From Pseudisothecium myosuroides (lineage: Eukaryota > Streptophyta > Bryopsida > Hypnales > Lembophyllaceae): a DNA stretch of 64,000 bases. The DNA lies in NCBI GenBank assembly GCA_951799445.1, contig CATOGU010000041.1, positions 124,001 to 188,000 of the forward strand. Reading direction: 5' to 3'. The notes under the pieces are model-generated. The model had not been told where the DNA came from, did no database searches, and saw only the letters and a program-made list of their open reading frames with translations. Positions within the stretch are counted from its first letter, which is position 1, and every line of letters starts with the position of its first letter. A program made the position numbers and the translations under genes. This document shows, piece by piece, positions 19,995 to 33,700 of this stretch.

Positions 19995-20104
19995 CCGGAG
20001 ATCTCCGGTTGTTCCTTTGAAATCTCCAGAACGATTGTTCGATAAATTCGCAGCCGGAGATCTCCGACTGCAGCAGACCCACGTCAATGACCGGAGACCT
20101 CCGG
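19995..20104. repeat. Triple palindrome CCGGAGATCTCCGG (unit B)
   Basis: This is identical to 2431-2540. Confidence 0.7.
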
Positions 20105-20142
20105 CTGTTCCATGGATCGTTGAAGACTATTTCTAATGCGAT

Positions 20143-20613
20143 GTGGTCTTGTTTACTTCTCACAGGGATTCATGGTCGACTACTCTTCCGACGGAACACC
20201 GTCTAGGGAAACTGGCCGTTTTTGTGGAATTCTGGCTTCCCAAGTTCCTATACCATGGGTCACATAATGTGGGCTACGTTTACAAGTGCAAGACGGAGTT
20301 GACTGCTTGGGGCATCAAAATTAGAGAAACCCCTGAAGGCACCTGGGAATTTGTCCTGCAGCTCCGAATTAAAAAGCGAGGACATCCCGACATTGGTCTA
20401 GAGATTCTTGACATGGTGGGACTTGATGACGAGGTCTGCCTCCTAGTAATCAAAGAACTCACAGACAATCCAGAGGACCCACTCATTTATTGTTTGGTTC
20501 TGGAATCATCCAAGATTGCGGACGACTTGACTGAGACCTGCCAGAATGAGAACTTCCTATATCCTCCCCCAACAGGAACGATCACCAAGAATTGGATTGC
20601 CAGGCTGTGCTAA
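20143..20613 (+). CDS. Hypothetical ORF, 156 codons (unit B)
   Basis: The translation is identical to the ORF at 2579-3049. The function is unknown. Confidence 0.35.
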   Translation: MVLFTSHRDSWSTTLPTEHRLGKLAVFVEFWLPKFLYHGSHNVGYVYKCKTELTAWGIKIRETPEGTWEFVLQLRIKKRGHPDIGLEILDMVGLDDEVCLLVIKELTDNPEDPLIYCLVLESSKIADDLTETCQNENFLYPPPTGTITKNWIARLC

Positions 20614-20712
20614 TTCCATACTAATTAGTACCAAAAAGCATGTACCCATAACTCCAGCAATGGCACCAAAAATGCAATATAGAGTTCCTATATCTTTGTG
20701 GTTTGTGGAAAA
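20584..20712 (-). pseudogene. cox1: Nuclear cox1 fragment (unit B)
   Basis: This is the same insertion as at 3020-3148. A private g-to-t change lies just outside it at 20764. Confidence 0.9.
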
Positions 20713-21942
20713 CAGCCCCAAAAGGTGTACAATATCAAGTATCAAATGCAAAATAGGAGGATTTTTTTTACTTGCACCCGTGAAATGACTTGGAGGGGCC
20801 GAGCAAGGGGGCCAGTTTACCCCAACCATTTTTCATTCTGAGTCATAACACTGTTTACCAACATTGAGGGGTCCTTTTTGCTTCTTGCAAAAGCAAAAGC
20901 CCCCCAACGTTGCAATAGAAGCATTTATTGTAGCCATCACTCAACATAGCCAATGTAGAGTCGTCAGGCTCTATCAAACTTTGTATCAACCACTAGATCA
21001 TAGAGGAAAGACCATCTAGCTAGCCAATGATTTTGTTTGTATTATAACAAAATTGCTTGCCAAGGATCTTGAGGGGAATTATCCGTCTCCCTAAGACAAA
21101 GAAGGCAGGAGCCCAATTAACAATGTTATGTATTAGATAACCGATGGGCCATGCTAACAACCAATAGGTTATCTAAGACATAACCGGTTGTACATTTCTC
21201 AATCACACAACCTTTGATCTTCATGATCCAAGGGTGTAGGAAGTAAGTTGAAAAGAAAGAGGTTATGAGTTGCAACTTGTAATGGCAATAGTAACAGCTT
21301 GCCAATGGGATGGTGCCCCATGTTAGTGTTGAAAAGTCAACAACTGGTTTGTGGTGCCAACTGAAAGTTTGGTGACATGTCATGCTTCTCCTGTTCTCCA
21401 TGCAAATAAGATGCTGAACAAGCCCTCTATGGCTTTGCAAGATCCCTCTCTAAAGTTAAAACTGAATGCACGGAAACTGAGCTCACCGTTTCTATGGCTC
21501 TTACTTTAGTGTGTGGACTGTGCGGTGTGTTGCTTAGCAGGTTCCTAATTAGCTTCCTGGATCCTTCGAACCAGCCTATTTGGTAAGTTCGCTCCGATCT
21601 GGTTTTCTGTTTGTATCACGACCCAGAGCAAGTTACTCGGCCTTGCATGATCCTCGGCATTATTGCGTTATCTGTGAAATTAGCAACACTAACTGATACT
21701 AAACAAATCCGTGTGTGAGCTAAACTCTTCTTTCGGGAGGCAGGGCGATATTCTAGACGAATTCAGGCTTGGTGAGTGTTTCTGTCTAAGACACAAATAT
21801 ATGTCAAAGCAGTAAATGAAACCAAACAAATCCGCATGTTTTCAACTAGAATGGCATGGGTGTTGAATTATGAATGAAATTGAATGGAACCAACTCAAGA
21901 TGAAGCTAAGATCTAGTCTAATAAGATGATCAACTATATGGT

Positions 21943-22228
21943 CAATTTTGTTAAAATGGCGGTATTCCATGTGCCATTTTTAGAGTGCCCACTTTGAACC
22001 ATAAAAGTGACATCTGGGATAGGTATAGATTTCAAAAATTTAGAACTGATATAAATTTCAGACCACACAATTTGAAAAAATCTAAGACTTCTATAGATTT
22101 CAGATATCTAGGACGAATATAGATGCCAAAAATCTAAGATAGTTGTAGATTTCAGACCATTTCAGAGTGCACGGTTTAAACTATGAAAAGTGCCAAACTA
22201 ACGAAATACCATCATTCTAACGAAATTG
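21943..22228. mobile_element. AATTTCRTTA foldback MITE, long form (unit B)
   Basis: This is the same as 4379-4664. Confidence 0.7.
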
Positions 22229-22461
22229 CCCATCTATGTCCTTGTTGTAAGAAAACTAGTCGGTGAAAATCACCATGGCTTGCACCTAGTATGATCATTC
22301 AAAAGAAACTTAAAAACTAAGGAAGTAGGAGAAGGTGCAATTGAAGCGCTCATGACAATACTATGTGAAAACTTCAGTGAATGATAAACTCCCGGTGGTT
22401 TGCTGGCTGGCAATGATGGCATGGGTATTGTTGTGATGGAAGATATATCCCCTCTAGTATC

Positions 22462-23254
22462 TCAAATTTGTTGCAAGAGTCTATTCACTTCTCCCATAGA
22501 AGGTTGAGGCTTGGAATCAGGAAGGCAACAAAAGAGTCCTAATTGAAGCAAACTAACAACCATCGATGTTTGAATTCCCAAGTCCACATTCGCATCTATT
22601 GATCTACATGCAGTGTTGCTATTCAAATCGTAAGAGTTTGATGGTAAGTAAGGAACTTGTGTTGCATATGTGGTTTCATCAAAAAGAGATATGGACACAC
22701 TTGATGGTTGAAAAGCCTTAGCAGATTCCTTTGAAGCTTTGCTTGTGTATGGTAACTCAAGAGCCATATATGTAGCCAAATGTGCTTGTTGCCAAAGTGG
22801 TCTTGTCCAACTTGTAGTGATCCATCAATCAAGCAAGTCCAAATTCTCCCACATAGGCTTTGAAATTTGCATCCAAGAATACATTATTAGACTTGATGTC
22901 TCTTCGGATGTCTCAGTGCAAAATACAACTTAAGCAATCCTCATGCAAGTATTCTAGGACTGCACTCACCCCTTCAAGAATGAAATGCCACCCTTTTCAA
23001 TGTTACTTGTTAGCTACCATTTTATGGAGCTGTTGATTGAGAGTTCCATTGGACATGTATTCATACACCAATAATACTTTACCTTTTTCTTAATGCCATC
23101 CGGTCAACCACACCGCATTTTGATGTCGAATGTGGCCAAGACTTGGCATGAAAGAGGAATTCCGCTTGTTTGGATTTTGAAATTGATATTGATTTGCTTT
23201 ATAGCAACCAAAACACCACCACCTGGGTCAAACATGAATTCTATTAGTCAAGCA
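22462..23254 (-). pseudogene. L-type-lectin receptor kinase relic (unit B)
   Basis: This is the same as 4898-5690, with all the same disabling changes, so the gene was already dead when the unit was duplicated. Confidence 0.85.
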
Positions 23255-23451
23255 TTTTTTTCAAATAATTGAATTAACTTAGTGAGGTCTTAGGATGATT
23301 GATTATGGAGACGTAAGACACCATATAGAAAATGCATTTTAGGATGAGGTCTACTTTAACCTATTTGGAAGGAGCCTTTTGTGTGCCTCTAATTTTCTTT
23401 AATCACAAGTCTTTCAATTTTTTCAAAGAGACGGAGTGCCTGTATATGGAA

Positions 23452-23624
23452 AATTTCATTAAAATGGTTGTCATTCCGCAACTTTGGCACTTTTATAGTT
23501 TAGACCAAGTGGTCTGAAATCTATACCAGTCCTAGATGGTTTAGATTGCACGTTCTAAAATCTAGATAGTTTAGACCGTGTGATTTCAAAATGGTGTATG
23601 GAATACCACCATTTTAATGAAATT
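23452..23624. mobile_element. AATTTCRTTA foldback MITE, 173 bp (unit B)
   Basis: This is the same as 5888-6060. Confidence 0.75.
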
Positions 23625-24058
23625 CCCTTTGTATGCATAATGGACTGCTAAATGGCCATCAGTTCTCCCATCGCACCACACCTAAACCTAAAATGGATCA
23701 AGAGAAAGTGTAATTTCACTGAAACGCCTGCTCTCACTTTCCAAAGAGTCTTTGTAAACAAGTCCTCATCCAACAAGTCCGAGCAGATTTCTCTCATCAA
23801 ACTTCTCAGTAGCCTAGTTTGCGGAGCTCATTATACGAGAACACGTGTGGTCAAACGCTGGAGTAGCCCAATGCCACGTAACTGGTGGACGGCGTTGCAA
23901 GTGAATATATAGATATCACCAAGGCCGCCTAGAACTCCTCCTGTAGTAAGTTATACCAACCCCTGTTCTCGACTTCCAATAGTGAAGCATCATTTGGAGC
24001 TTCGACTCTGATATCTCGGTGCTGAAGAAGCTCCAAGACCAACAAGAGCTCATAACGT

Positions 24059-24202
24059 GAATTTCATTAAAATGGCGGCATTCCAGAACTTTGGCGGGTT
24101 TACATCTATACCTGTCCTATACCTGTCGTATTACCTGTCCTATTACCTGTCCTAGATGTTCAGACAAAGTGGCGGATTTCATATGCCATTTTAACGAAAT
24201 TG
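24059..24202. mobile_element. AATTTCRTTA foldback MITE, 144 bp (unit B)
   Basis: This is the same as 6495-6638, including the ACGT flanks. Confidence 0.75.
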
Positions 24203-24364
24203 ACGTTTCATGCTCTTCCATGTGGTTGACAGACGTCGGAGCTTCCCCAGAACATGACCACCACCTCATCTCCGATCGATTTAGGAAATTCGCAATTGGA
24301 AATGAGCAGCAGAGGGTTTGACTTTCGGTGTCTGAGATGAGCTCGTGAAAAATCAATCCAAGCC

Positions 24365-24853
24365 GTGAAAGTTCTCCCATTGGAGAAATATAATACGTGG
24401 AATGCTCATTATTGCCACAATTTGTGTGTGACTGCGTGCATACTTAGCTTCAATGTCATATTCGTAGGCAATGCATGTTTCTGGCATGGCCACCCTGATG
24501 GAGTTGTTGCTGGGCTGCTAGCTTGTGGTGAATCGGACCATAATCTGTGTCAAAATGGACTTGAAATTCCAGAGGGGTCACTGCCTGAGTTCGATCGAGA
24601 TCGAAACAGCTTGCAGGCCCCGATCGTTCCCACGTACTTGGGATACTACATATGCATTATGCATGGTAGCCATGGGTACGTTTTGAAGAAAGGCAAAAGA
24701 CGACCCCGGTCACTCCCGTCCAAGGGATTGTTACTGTCATCCCAAGACAAGCCGTATGTCGTGAACGTGAAGGAGAACGAGGTGCTGAAGGTAGCCACGC
24801 TAGCTCCCAGTTGCTGCATTCTGAATGCGGATAATTGGCATGGTTTCCCATAA
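24365..24853 (+). CDS. Hypothetical ORF, 162 codons (unit B)
   Basis: The translation is identical to 6801-7289. Compare the altered version in unit C at 41929-42414. Confidence 0.3.
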   Translation: MKVLPLEKYNTWNAHYCHNLCVTACILSFNVIFVGNACFWHGHPDGVVAGLLACGESDHNLCQNGLEIPEGSLPEFDRDRNSLQAPIVPTYLGYYICIMHGSHGYVLKKGKRRPRSLPSKGLLLSSQDKPYVVNVKENEVLKVATLAPSCCILNADNWHGFP

Positions 24854-24854
24854 A

Positions 24855-25190
24855 TCATCGCTCCACGTACAAAACCCTGTTGGAAGCAGGCGTCCTGGCC
24901 TTGACGTTGATGATGTAGGAACGACTGGCTAGATCGTACGCAACATCTCCAAATGCGAAGAAATCACCCTTCCCGTCAAGGAAATAAACAACTAAATTAC
25001 CTGGTCTTTCCCACTTCATTTTCACATGAGCACCTGGTAAAAATTGGACCATTCCCACTTCGTTAAACAGGAAAGTTATGGCAACATTACCTTGAGGAAA
25101 ACTATGAAATGTATACCATAAGGTAAACCACCTCATGAATACCATCTGGAAATCATTCATCAAATTGCTATTTGGGAAAGTATTGTGCAA
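24855..25190 (-). CDS. Hypothetical ORF, 111 codons (unit B)
   Basis: This matches 7291-7626 except for Gly-to-Ser from the t at 25103. Confidence 0.3.
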   Translation of the reverse strand: MHNTFPNSNLMNDFQMVFMRWFTLWYTFHSFPQGNVAITFLFNEVGMVQFLPGAHVKMKWERPGNLVVYFLDGKGDFFAFGDVAYDLASRSYIINVKARTPASNRVLYVER

Positions 25191-25350
25191 ACACCTTCTA
25201 GTAAAGCATTAGGAAAACACACTGGGGGAAAACATAAAAGCTACACCATAAGTAAAAACATCAAGATAACCCCAATTTTGAAAGCATTTTATAAATGCCT
25301 TGTGGTAAAACATAAAAGAAACACCCTTTGGTAAATCATCAAGATAATAC

Positions 25351-25402
25351 CTTGTGGAAATGTTCCTTGGCATTCTCATCATGTTATCAATGTCACTAAA
25401 AT
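25351..25402 (-). pseudogene. Duplicated relic exon of the 42912-44262 gene (unit B)
   Basis: This is an orphan copy of exon 5. The unit junction at 25602 removes the upstream exons. Confidence 0.5.
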
Positions 25403-26189
25403 CTACAAAAAAAATCTACCTACAAGCAAATCTACAAAGAAATCTGTAAACAAATCTACAAACAAACTATATACACAGCTTGGAATAGCCGTCAAAGAGC
25501 TCCACAATCACAAATCTTCTCAATCAACCTACATTACAAAGAATAAAGAAAGATGTCAAAATCACACACCATAATTCATAACAACAATTTCAACAATAAT
25601 GCGGTAAACAATCTATAATGGACCAAATGCTATATTAGTATACCTATTTTGGTCTTACACTCTTTTTTGGCTTTTTATAAATAAAACTATATTTAAATTT
25701 TTAAAAATTGAAAAAAAGAAAACAGTGTATCCCTAGTGACAAATTGGGGGCTCACATATGGCGGCCATCTGCGGTATGATTTGAAAAATCATGAGGACCC
25801 AGAGTCTCTTGCTACGACTATTCTTGGGTACACATTCAATTTCTATACACTGGTGGCGATTATATTGGAACCTAGACTTCCTAGTACATGAATATCTTGG
25901 TTTGACTGCCCTTACTATACATTTTCTATGGAAGCCTAAAGTGAAATCTTCTAAGACATCCCAATATGGTTTGGTAACTGGCCAAAGCCACCTTATGTAA
26001 CCGCTTGAGACGTAGGAGAACTGATTTTAGCTATACCGCTATGAACCTAGAAAGTGACAAAGGAAGAGATGTAATTACACCGACTACGTGACCGGGAAGG
26101 ATGCAATGTAGACCAAGGGAGGTCTTTCATTAGGGAAGAGATAAATTTTTTGTTCATTTCTATTTTCTAGTTTTTAATTTTCTTGTTTT

Positions 26190-26414
26190 TTTCCATCCGC
26201 CTCAATCAGAGCTAACTTGGATCTATAGAGAATGAATGGTAAAAACCCATCCTTCCGCCCTCAACGGAGTGAACTTGGAACTAAAAGAGGGAGATTAAAT
26301 TTAGAAGAGAAATCCATGTCCGCCTTTGATGGAATAAACTTGGACCTATAGACAAAAAATATTTCAAACCCACCTTCTTCTCTCGACGGAGCGAGTTTGG
26401 ACTAAAATGAAAGA
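26190..26414. repeat. Four-fold degenerate repeat (unit C)
   Basis: This is the same as 8626-8850. Confidence 0.7.
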
Positions 26415-26700
26415 AAGAAAACAAAAGAAAAAAGAAAAAAGAAAGAAAAGGGGGAAGGGTCTAAGACCTCAATGCTCAGGAGCTCCCTTTAAAAGGTGTC
26501 TCTAGCCACGGTTGTTGGTGACTTTTCTTGCCTTTTCACTAGCTTAGGGGATAACACCAACTGATGTCGGGTTCAAAGGTAGTGATTTGTTGTAGTTGGT
26601 GTAAATTTCCTTAATCAAAATGCTTTATTAAATTAAAAATTTTACCAAAGTTTATGAAAAGATTATGATTTAGTGTTGATACATGCCCTCCCCTACACGT

Positions 26701-27042
26701 CAAATTTGGAATATTGAGAACTTTGAAGTTTTTTGATACAAAGGGTACAGGTTTTAAAAAAAAATTCAAACAAGAGATGCAATTTTTGAGCATTAAAATC
26801 AAATTAGACATGGAACTTCCATATCTCATAAGATTGCAACTTCTACCTATTTTTTTCCTTTTTATCTATGTCAAATTTGGAGCATTGAGGACTTTGAATT
26901 TTTTTGATACAAATGGCAAGGTTACCTTTTTCTTTAAAATAAATGGAAATGTTGCAATTTAAAAGCTTGAAAATCAAATTGGTCATGGATCTTGCATGTC
27001 ATATGCCATTGCGTTTTCTACCTATTTTTTTTGCTTTCCATC
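26701..27042. repeat. 171-bp direct duplication (unit C)
   Basis: This is the same as 9137-9478. Confidence 0.75.
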
Positions 27043-27225
27043 CACTTAAAAATCCTAAACCATGCTGACGCTTAATTAAATGGAAAGGAAATTTAAACAA
27101 CTTCAAACTATGTAAAGCACTCTTTAATGAGTATAATAATGAAAACATAAACCACGATGAGTCGTTTGAAATAGAGAAAAATTATTTTTTAAATCGCTTG
27201 AAAACATAGTATTTGTAGAACACTA

Positions 27226-28162
27226 TTAACCCCTAAAGGCCCAAGGCCTTTTTTCTGCCAAAAAACACTGAAAACTGCCATTTCTGTAGCAAAGTATAAA
27301 AAAAAATTTAAAATGTTTTTTTTGAACATCTAACCGTAGGATCTAACACCTAACTAGTATGAGAATGTATGGAAAAACTTTCAGAATTTTTGACCGCTCA
27401 GATTGCAAGATATCTGCGTTTGAAGTGAAAAAAACAAGTTTTTCAACACATTGCGGGGCTAGATTTTTTGGCTTTAAACATTTTTAACTTAAAATTTTTG
27501 CACTACAACGTTTTGAGCTTTACATCTTTATTGTAGAGAATTGAGTTGAGAGTCTAGGAAAAAAAATTTCAAAAAAACTTAATTAATATCATTCTTAAAA
27601 AAATTGTTAAGTAGAGGTAGGTCCAAGATAAAAGGAAAATCTAAAATATTCATATATTTTAGATGGAATTAAAATGCACTAATCCCAATGGTGACATTGT
27701 TCTAGCAAGTAAATTACACCATGCAAAAAAAATTGAAAAATTTGAAAAATTGCATTCAGAAATGAATCCTATAAGTTATTTTTTTCAAGAAGATGCTCTA
27801 ATTGCCCGAAAAACAATAATATCCATAACTTTCTCATATCATATCCAAATGAAATGAATCAAAGCTTTCCAGATAGGCAAAAATATAATCTATCAGAAAA
27901 AGAATATTAAAAAAGAAAATTCAAATTTTTGTCCATTTCTTTTCTGCTGCCCGAGCTGCCCGCCGTCCCCTGTTTTGAGCTTATTTGGTCATAACTATTG
28001 TTCCCGGGCACCAATTGTGGAAAAAATTATATTTCCACAAAGCTTATCAGTTTTTCTATCTTCAAAAAAAGTTTCAAAAAATCAAGACAAAATTTCAGCC
28101 CGTAGGTACCTGCCCAAAATCTCATTTGTCCCTCGAAGGGACAATGGGCCTTTAGGGGTTAA
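27226..28162. mobile_element. TTAA-flanked piggyBac-type element, 937 bp (unit C)
   Basis: This is the same as 9662-10598, with one substitution near 27455. It lies at the same place in the unit, so it was carried by the tandem duplication and not separately inserted. Confidence 0.85.
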
Positions 28163-29177
28163 ATTTTTGAAAATTACATGCACACTAAAGTGGAAAGGGA
28201 CTAAATATTATATTCTTAATTAGGCACCTATGGTTAGGGACTAAATACTATATTCTTAATGAAGCACATGAAGATTCACATTGAAATCTCATTAGTCACA
28301 CGTGGCTCACGCACTAGATATCTGAAATCCTACAATTACATTCCAAAAAAAAAGCTTAATCATATTTTTGGCTTTAAAAAGCAAGGACCTTGAAGAAGTA
28401 AATTGAAGCTAAATAAATCTAGTTAATAGAGAGTCATGGGATACTACAATGCTTGGATGTATATCTTTTAGGGTCCTTTAATTAAAAAAATATTAAAAAA
28501 AAAGTATTATTGATTAACAAACCTTACTTCAAAGGTAAATTCATATTAATTTGTCTACCAATTATTATCATGGACGTTTTTTAATAAATTTTTAGACACT
28601 AGGAATTTAAAAATACTAATTGTATGTCGCATTTTAATACGTTTTGTTGTAAAAAATTGTAATGCCAACGTAGATTTTGACACATGTATTCAAATGTGAC
28701 AATCTCTATTGCTCTAGATGACATTTTGAAATGAAAGTATTATTGTAGGAGACTAATACACTTTCTAAATCATATTGAAATGTGACAATGGATTTTGTAG
28801 TAGATAATTATACTTTTAAGGATTGAATACTTGCAAAGGCTTAATGTGAAAAAAGTAGGAAATATTGGTGGCTTGAAAACCGTCTAATATCGTTGTTCTA
28901 GGTCTAAGGGCCACGGTCAGAGGTTTAAGTGGCCCAGTCTTAGGAGCGAGGCTACGATCAAAGGTACAAGGTGACGTGTCAATGACACAAGCTGGGATTG
29001 GAGTATGAACCCTAGTTTTTCTATGAGTTCCGCCACTGTCTTTTTTTTGGCTACATTTCCGTTGGTATCTTCTTTTGCTAGATTTCCGTGTGTTTTTTCT
29101 ACTCCAGGGTGGGGTTTGAGAGAGTTCTTGCTTTTCCAACGTTTCAAGGGTTCTTGCTTTTCTAGGAGAGTTCTTAT

Positions 29178-29416
29178 CACTAGTAGAAAGCCGTGTTTAA
29201 TCGAATGTTCTTGCGTCAAAGTTGACAGATTTTTTTGCGCATCCAATGTAACATCTTCTTGTGTTTATGTCTACAATTACGTCCAATGTAACATCTTCAT
29301 GTTACATTGGACGTAATTGTAGACATAAACACATGAAGATGTTACATTGAATGCGCAAAAAAAATCCGTCAACTTTGACGCAAGAACATCCAATTAAACA
29401 CAGCTTTCTTCTAGTG
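29178..29416. mobile_element. CACTA-type hairpin MITE, 239 bp (unit C)
   Basis: This is the same as 11614-11852, including the TAT flanks. Confidence 0.9.
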
Positions 29417-30242
29417 TATTTTTTAGCGTTTCAGGGAGTTCTTGCTTTTCCAAGGTTTCCGCTTGTATTTGATTTCTGCTACAGAGGATTGAGCGCCCTC
29501 GTCTCCCCGTTTAGAATTTAGCCATTTTTTCGATTTTGTTTGATTCATGCACAAAATTTGAGGTGGAGCGTGCGGCTTTTGTTCTCCGCAAACAACGGTG
29601 CAAGTCGCGTAGCATCTGTGGTGACTGTGAATTTTGATTTTACTTTCAATCGCAAATTCTAGGGTTTTGTTCCAGGGTATGAGGTACTAGGTTTAGAATC
29701 ACATTTCCCGTAGGAATTGGAAAGAATTCTTTATGCTGAAAGAATTGTAGGCTTACTAGCTTCACTTAATTTTGTTCCCGGAAGGAATAAGGTAAACTTG
29801 CCTATGACAGGCAATATAAGTGGTTTGTCCTGTTGCGATTATCAAAAAAATTTAGATTTTTTTTCATACAAAGACAAATGTGAAAAATGGAGGAAACAAC
29901 TGGAATTTTATTTTTTGGACAAAGTATGAATTTTTTATGAATTTTTGAAAAATGTTCTCCAGTTGGCCCAAAAAAGTCTGTAGACTACCCCAAATCAACA
30001 AAAAAGTGTTCTATAGCGATGGTCCAATACCTAGGTTCACCACTCTCAAGGCTCGATAGAGACAAGGATTTGAGAAGGGCTATCCAATGGGATTTGGATT
30101 GAAAACTAAGAATCAAACTTAGGTAGAAAAGGGCAATTGATTTTTAGTGAAGAAAGGACAATTTATGTTTCTACAAGAAAGTAAAGAAAAAGAAAAGTAA
30201 AAGTAATGCATGAATCTCATCGAACCTACTAATTAGAGCGAT

Positions 30243-30338
30243 GGATGGCTTGGATCTCTTCACCTGATCTAACGGTTATAATTACGGATGGCTTGGATCG
30301 AGTCGGGGGATCCTACGGCTGTGGGCGATTTAGGGTTT
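30243..30338 (+). promoter_or_regulatory. Candidate promoter of the CR gene (unit C)
   Basis: The duplicated 14-mer and the telo-box are as at 12679-12774. Confidence 0.45.
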
Positions 30339-30714
30339 GGGGATACCTGCTGTTCTTCTGTCCTCCTGTCTTCTCTTTCGGTCTCTTCATTCGGCTTCTT
30401 CATTTGCGGGATTTCCTTTAGCACTGTCGGTCTCTGTCGCATCAAGCTTCCGTTTGTGCTTCTTCTCGTAGCCGCGCGCGGTGCATCAAGCGGTCTTGCT
30501 CGTTGTGGTTAGCAATTTCGATCTCTCATTCGCTTCTTCTCTCGAGAGCTGTGTGTGCGGGTGCTGTGCGTCAGTGGCGCCGAGCTTCTGTGTGTGGAGG
30601 TGAGCTTCGTTACTGGAGAATGATTTGGTTTAGGTGGTTGTGTAGGGTTTGGATTAAGCTTTCGGGCGTTTCTTTGATTGGGTGCTGACTCTGTCGTGGA
30701 TGCAGGGCTTCACA

Positions 30715-33700
30715 ATGCCGCTTGTCTACTTCAAGACGGATAGACCTGGGCCTGTTGGATTTGGCTGTACCTCTGAAGGAAAGATCGATTTCCCTGCACT
30801 TGGTGAAGTGTTCCGGTTTAATCCGACTACCATTAGATTGAATGGAATTCGATTTCCTCTACGAGGGCTGGAGTCAGATCTGACGTGGGAGCAGATGAAG
30901 GCGGACCTCATAGAGGATGGATCATCTGTCGCTGTCGGAACAAAAGAAGATCCAGTTATTGTCACTGGTGCGGCTCCAGTTCATGCAGTGCCTACAGGTA
31001 TGTTTCCTGCGCGCACTTAGTCTCTTCTGGTTTAGGGCTTAATTCCTGATTCTGTGCGAGCATCTCTTGTTGCCCTCATTGAACCCGCTGCTGGTGGTAT
31101 GTTTTCTAACTTTGCTCTGTTTAGATTGGCGAGGTTTTTTCTTTTGGTCATTGTTTCCTTATTTTCATTTGGCTGTATTCTATATTCTTGGGTGCGTTCT
31201 TGGATGGGTGTATCTCATTGGTTCTGGTCTTTTGTGGGTTCAGCCGTTTAATCTAAGCTTCTCTTTACGTCTTCTTAAGATTTGCACTGAGGGGTTCGAA
31301 GGATTAGTTAGGGTTCATTTAAGTGATATGGTGATACTTGCTGTTTAGGGTTTTGCTTAATCGTGGCTGTATTTTGGGGGCGGGTGATTGTTAGTATGGA
31401 TTGTTGTACTTCAGTTTTTGATGTTTGGGCTTCTTGCCTTCATAGGTAGAATAAGCAGGTTTTGTGTCCGATGCTTTGACTAGCCCCATGTTGTAATAAC
31501 GGGACTTTATTATACCATGCTTTGGATGGATTGTCACCTCTTGCTTATGTTGCTTTCGTAGAGTGTGATTTCTTTCATTTGAATAGTATCTTTATCAGGA
31601 TGTATCTAAACTAATCTAAAGCTCTTCGTCCTCTTCTTTTTCTGATTACATAATTCGGTTATTTCACTTGCAATTCTCATCTTGTAACTTGTAACTTGTT
31701 AAGGATTTGTTACAATTAGGCAGGTATGTTTTCTATTATTAGGGAGAAGTACAGATTTTTGGAGGTCATCCTACTCACTTTCCCGCTCATGTTCGTGGCT
31801 GGAGTTATGGGTGTGTGATCGTTAGAAATGGGGCGTTTGCCTTATGTTTATCTCAGTCGAACAATTAGGGTTCCGTGCGATGGCATCATGCCCAACAATT
31901 TTTTTAAGAAAGTGGATGATATTGCGTTGAGGCACTGCTGTGTTTAAAGCCTGATCCCTAAACAGTATGCTTACTTACACTTGTGAGAACATGCTTCTTG
32001 TGGTGGTCTGAGTGCCTCTCGTGCCGATGGTTGTAGTCTGAAGTAGGATGTCTCGATGGGTTTCCATGTCAGATGCTTCTGCGATTGATACTCTGTTCCT
32101 CTGACGTTGTACACTATTCACTGACTTGCGTCATTTAATCCAAAAAGAACCTGGAACCGCAATGTGCTTTTCTTGAACCTTGAATTTGAACCTCGGATTT
32201 TAAACCCAGGACAGTAATTTCATGGTGGGAGTTTGGATGAATGCAGAGGGATTTTCACATTCGAAAAGGCCACGAAATGAAGATGGTGCTCCACGTATCC
32301 AGTCCTTTGCTGAATCGGCAGCAAAACATTACAGGCAGTGGGAACAAGCTGAGAAGGCTGGAGTTAAAAAGGGGGGGCAGAAGAGTTTCTTGGTGGTGAG
32401 TGAGGATCCGTATGGTAGTCATCCAGAAGGATTTGTTGTTTGGATTCGAAAGTGCTACCGAGATTTGAAGGAGATGTTAACGAAGGCGAAGAAGAGTGAA
32501 AGATTCGTTTTTTTGGGTACAGCGGGCATCGGGAAGTCTGTGTTTACTCTTTTTTGGATATGCTATCTGGCGACTCTGAAGCAGAAAGTCGTTTGGAAAT
32601 TCAACGGTGCATGGTATCTCCTGGACTTCAGCAAAGAGGGTTCATCGTCAGCAAAGCGGGTCTCAGAGTGGGACAATGAACTGCAGCTAGTTTTGGACGA
32701 TCCTAATGCTTGGCTTATCATAGATGGAAAACAGCCCGGTGCTTTAAACTATAGATGCCATATTCTGCTGGCATGTTCAGATAGAAAGGAAAATTATCAG
32801 GAATTTGCCAAGAATAAGATGGTCTCTCAACGGTATGTTCCTGTTTGGTCCAAGGAGGAGTTCGACAAGTTTCTGGACGACTTTGAAGCCGTAAGGGTCA
32901 ACTATTCACACATGGATGTACCTACCAAAGTTGTGGCTCTGGAAAATTTTGGAAAGCTAGGAGGCGTGCCGAGGTATGCTCTATGCTCTGCGAAAATTGC
33001 GGATGGTCTCGACCGGGTAGAAAGAGCGGTCCAGTTTCTCGACAAAAATACTTCTTTCAAGTATTTTAGTGGGGCGTTCGAGGATAAAGCAATGAGTGAT
33101 AGCCTTATTCATATCAAATGTATGGACGAGAGTTATGGACTCGAGAGCAAGTTCTATGACTTCGCATCCCCGTGCGTGCAGGATGAGTTTGGAAAGCGCT
33201 TTACCAAACTCAGTGAGGTTGACGTAGTGCTTTTTCTGCGGACTTATGCAAACAAGGATGCTGGGAATATTTATGGATACATTTTTGAGTTGGTTGCACA
33301 TCAGCTTATGCAACGAGGCGGAGAATTCCCGATGAAAAGAGTTGGGTCAAAGGGTCTTGCAATTCCTGGTCCTCAAGCGGAGGCAGAGACTACATTACCG
33401 CTAACAAGTGGAATGCCGTTTGTTAAATTTGCGAAAGTAGAGGAGTTGGTGTCGCCAAATACATACTATCAGCCTCTCAGTTCGAACTTTCAGAGTGTTG
33501 ATGCTGTAATACATCCTAACATTTTGCTCCAGTTCTTTAGCTCCCGGAGAGGAATACACGGGTACAAGGTAAACGGGCTGAAGGATTTGCACGAGCAATT
33601 AAAGCAAACCGAGTATAAACTATGTTCATGTGTGCCTGTGGACAAATACGAAAGTACTGGTTTTCAGAACTGGTTGAAGGCAGACAAGACCAAATATTTT

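Larger units (their letters stand above)
8039..25602. repeat. 17.56-kb tandem unit B, complete
   Basis: This is a complete unit of 17,564 bp. Its boundaries are inferred from the point where the last unit stops matching (43163). The sequence aataatgc followed by ggtaaac at 8031-8045 and 25595-25609 is the internal junction, and the same aataatgc at 43156-43163 runs into unrelated DNA. The unit carries one CR gene. Private changes seen by eye are t at 20764 and t at 25103. Confidence 0.95.
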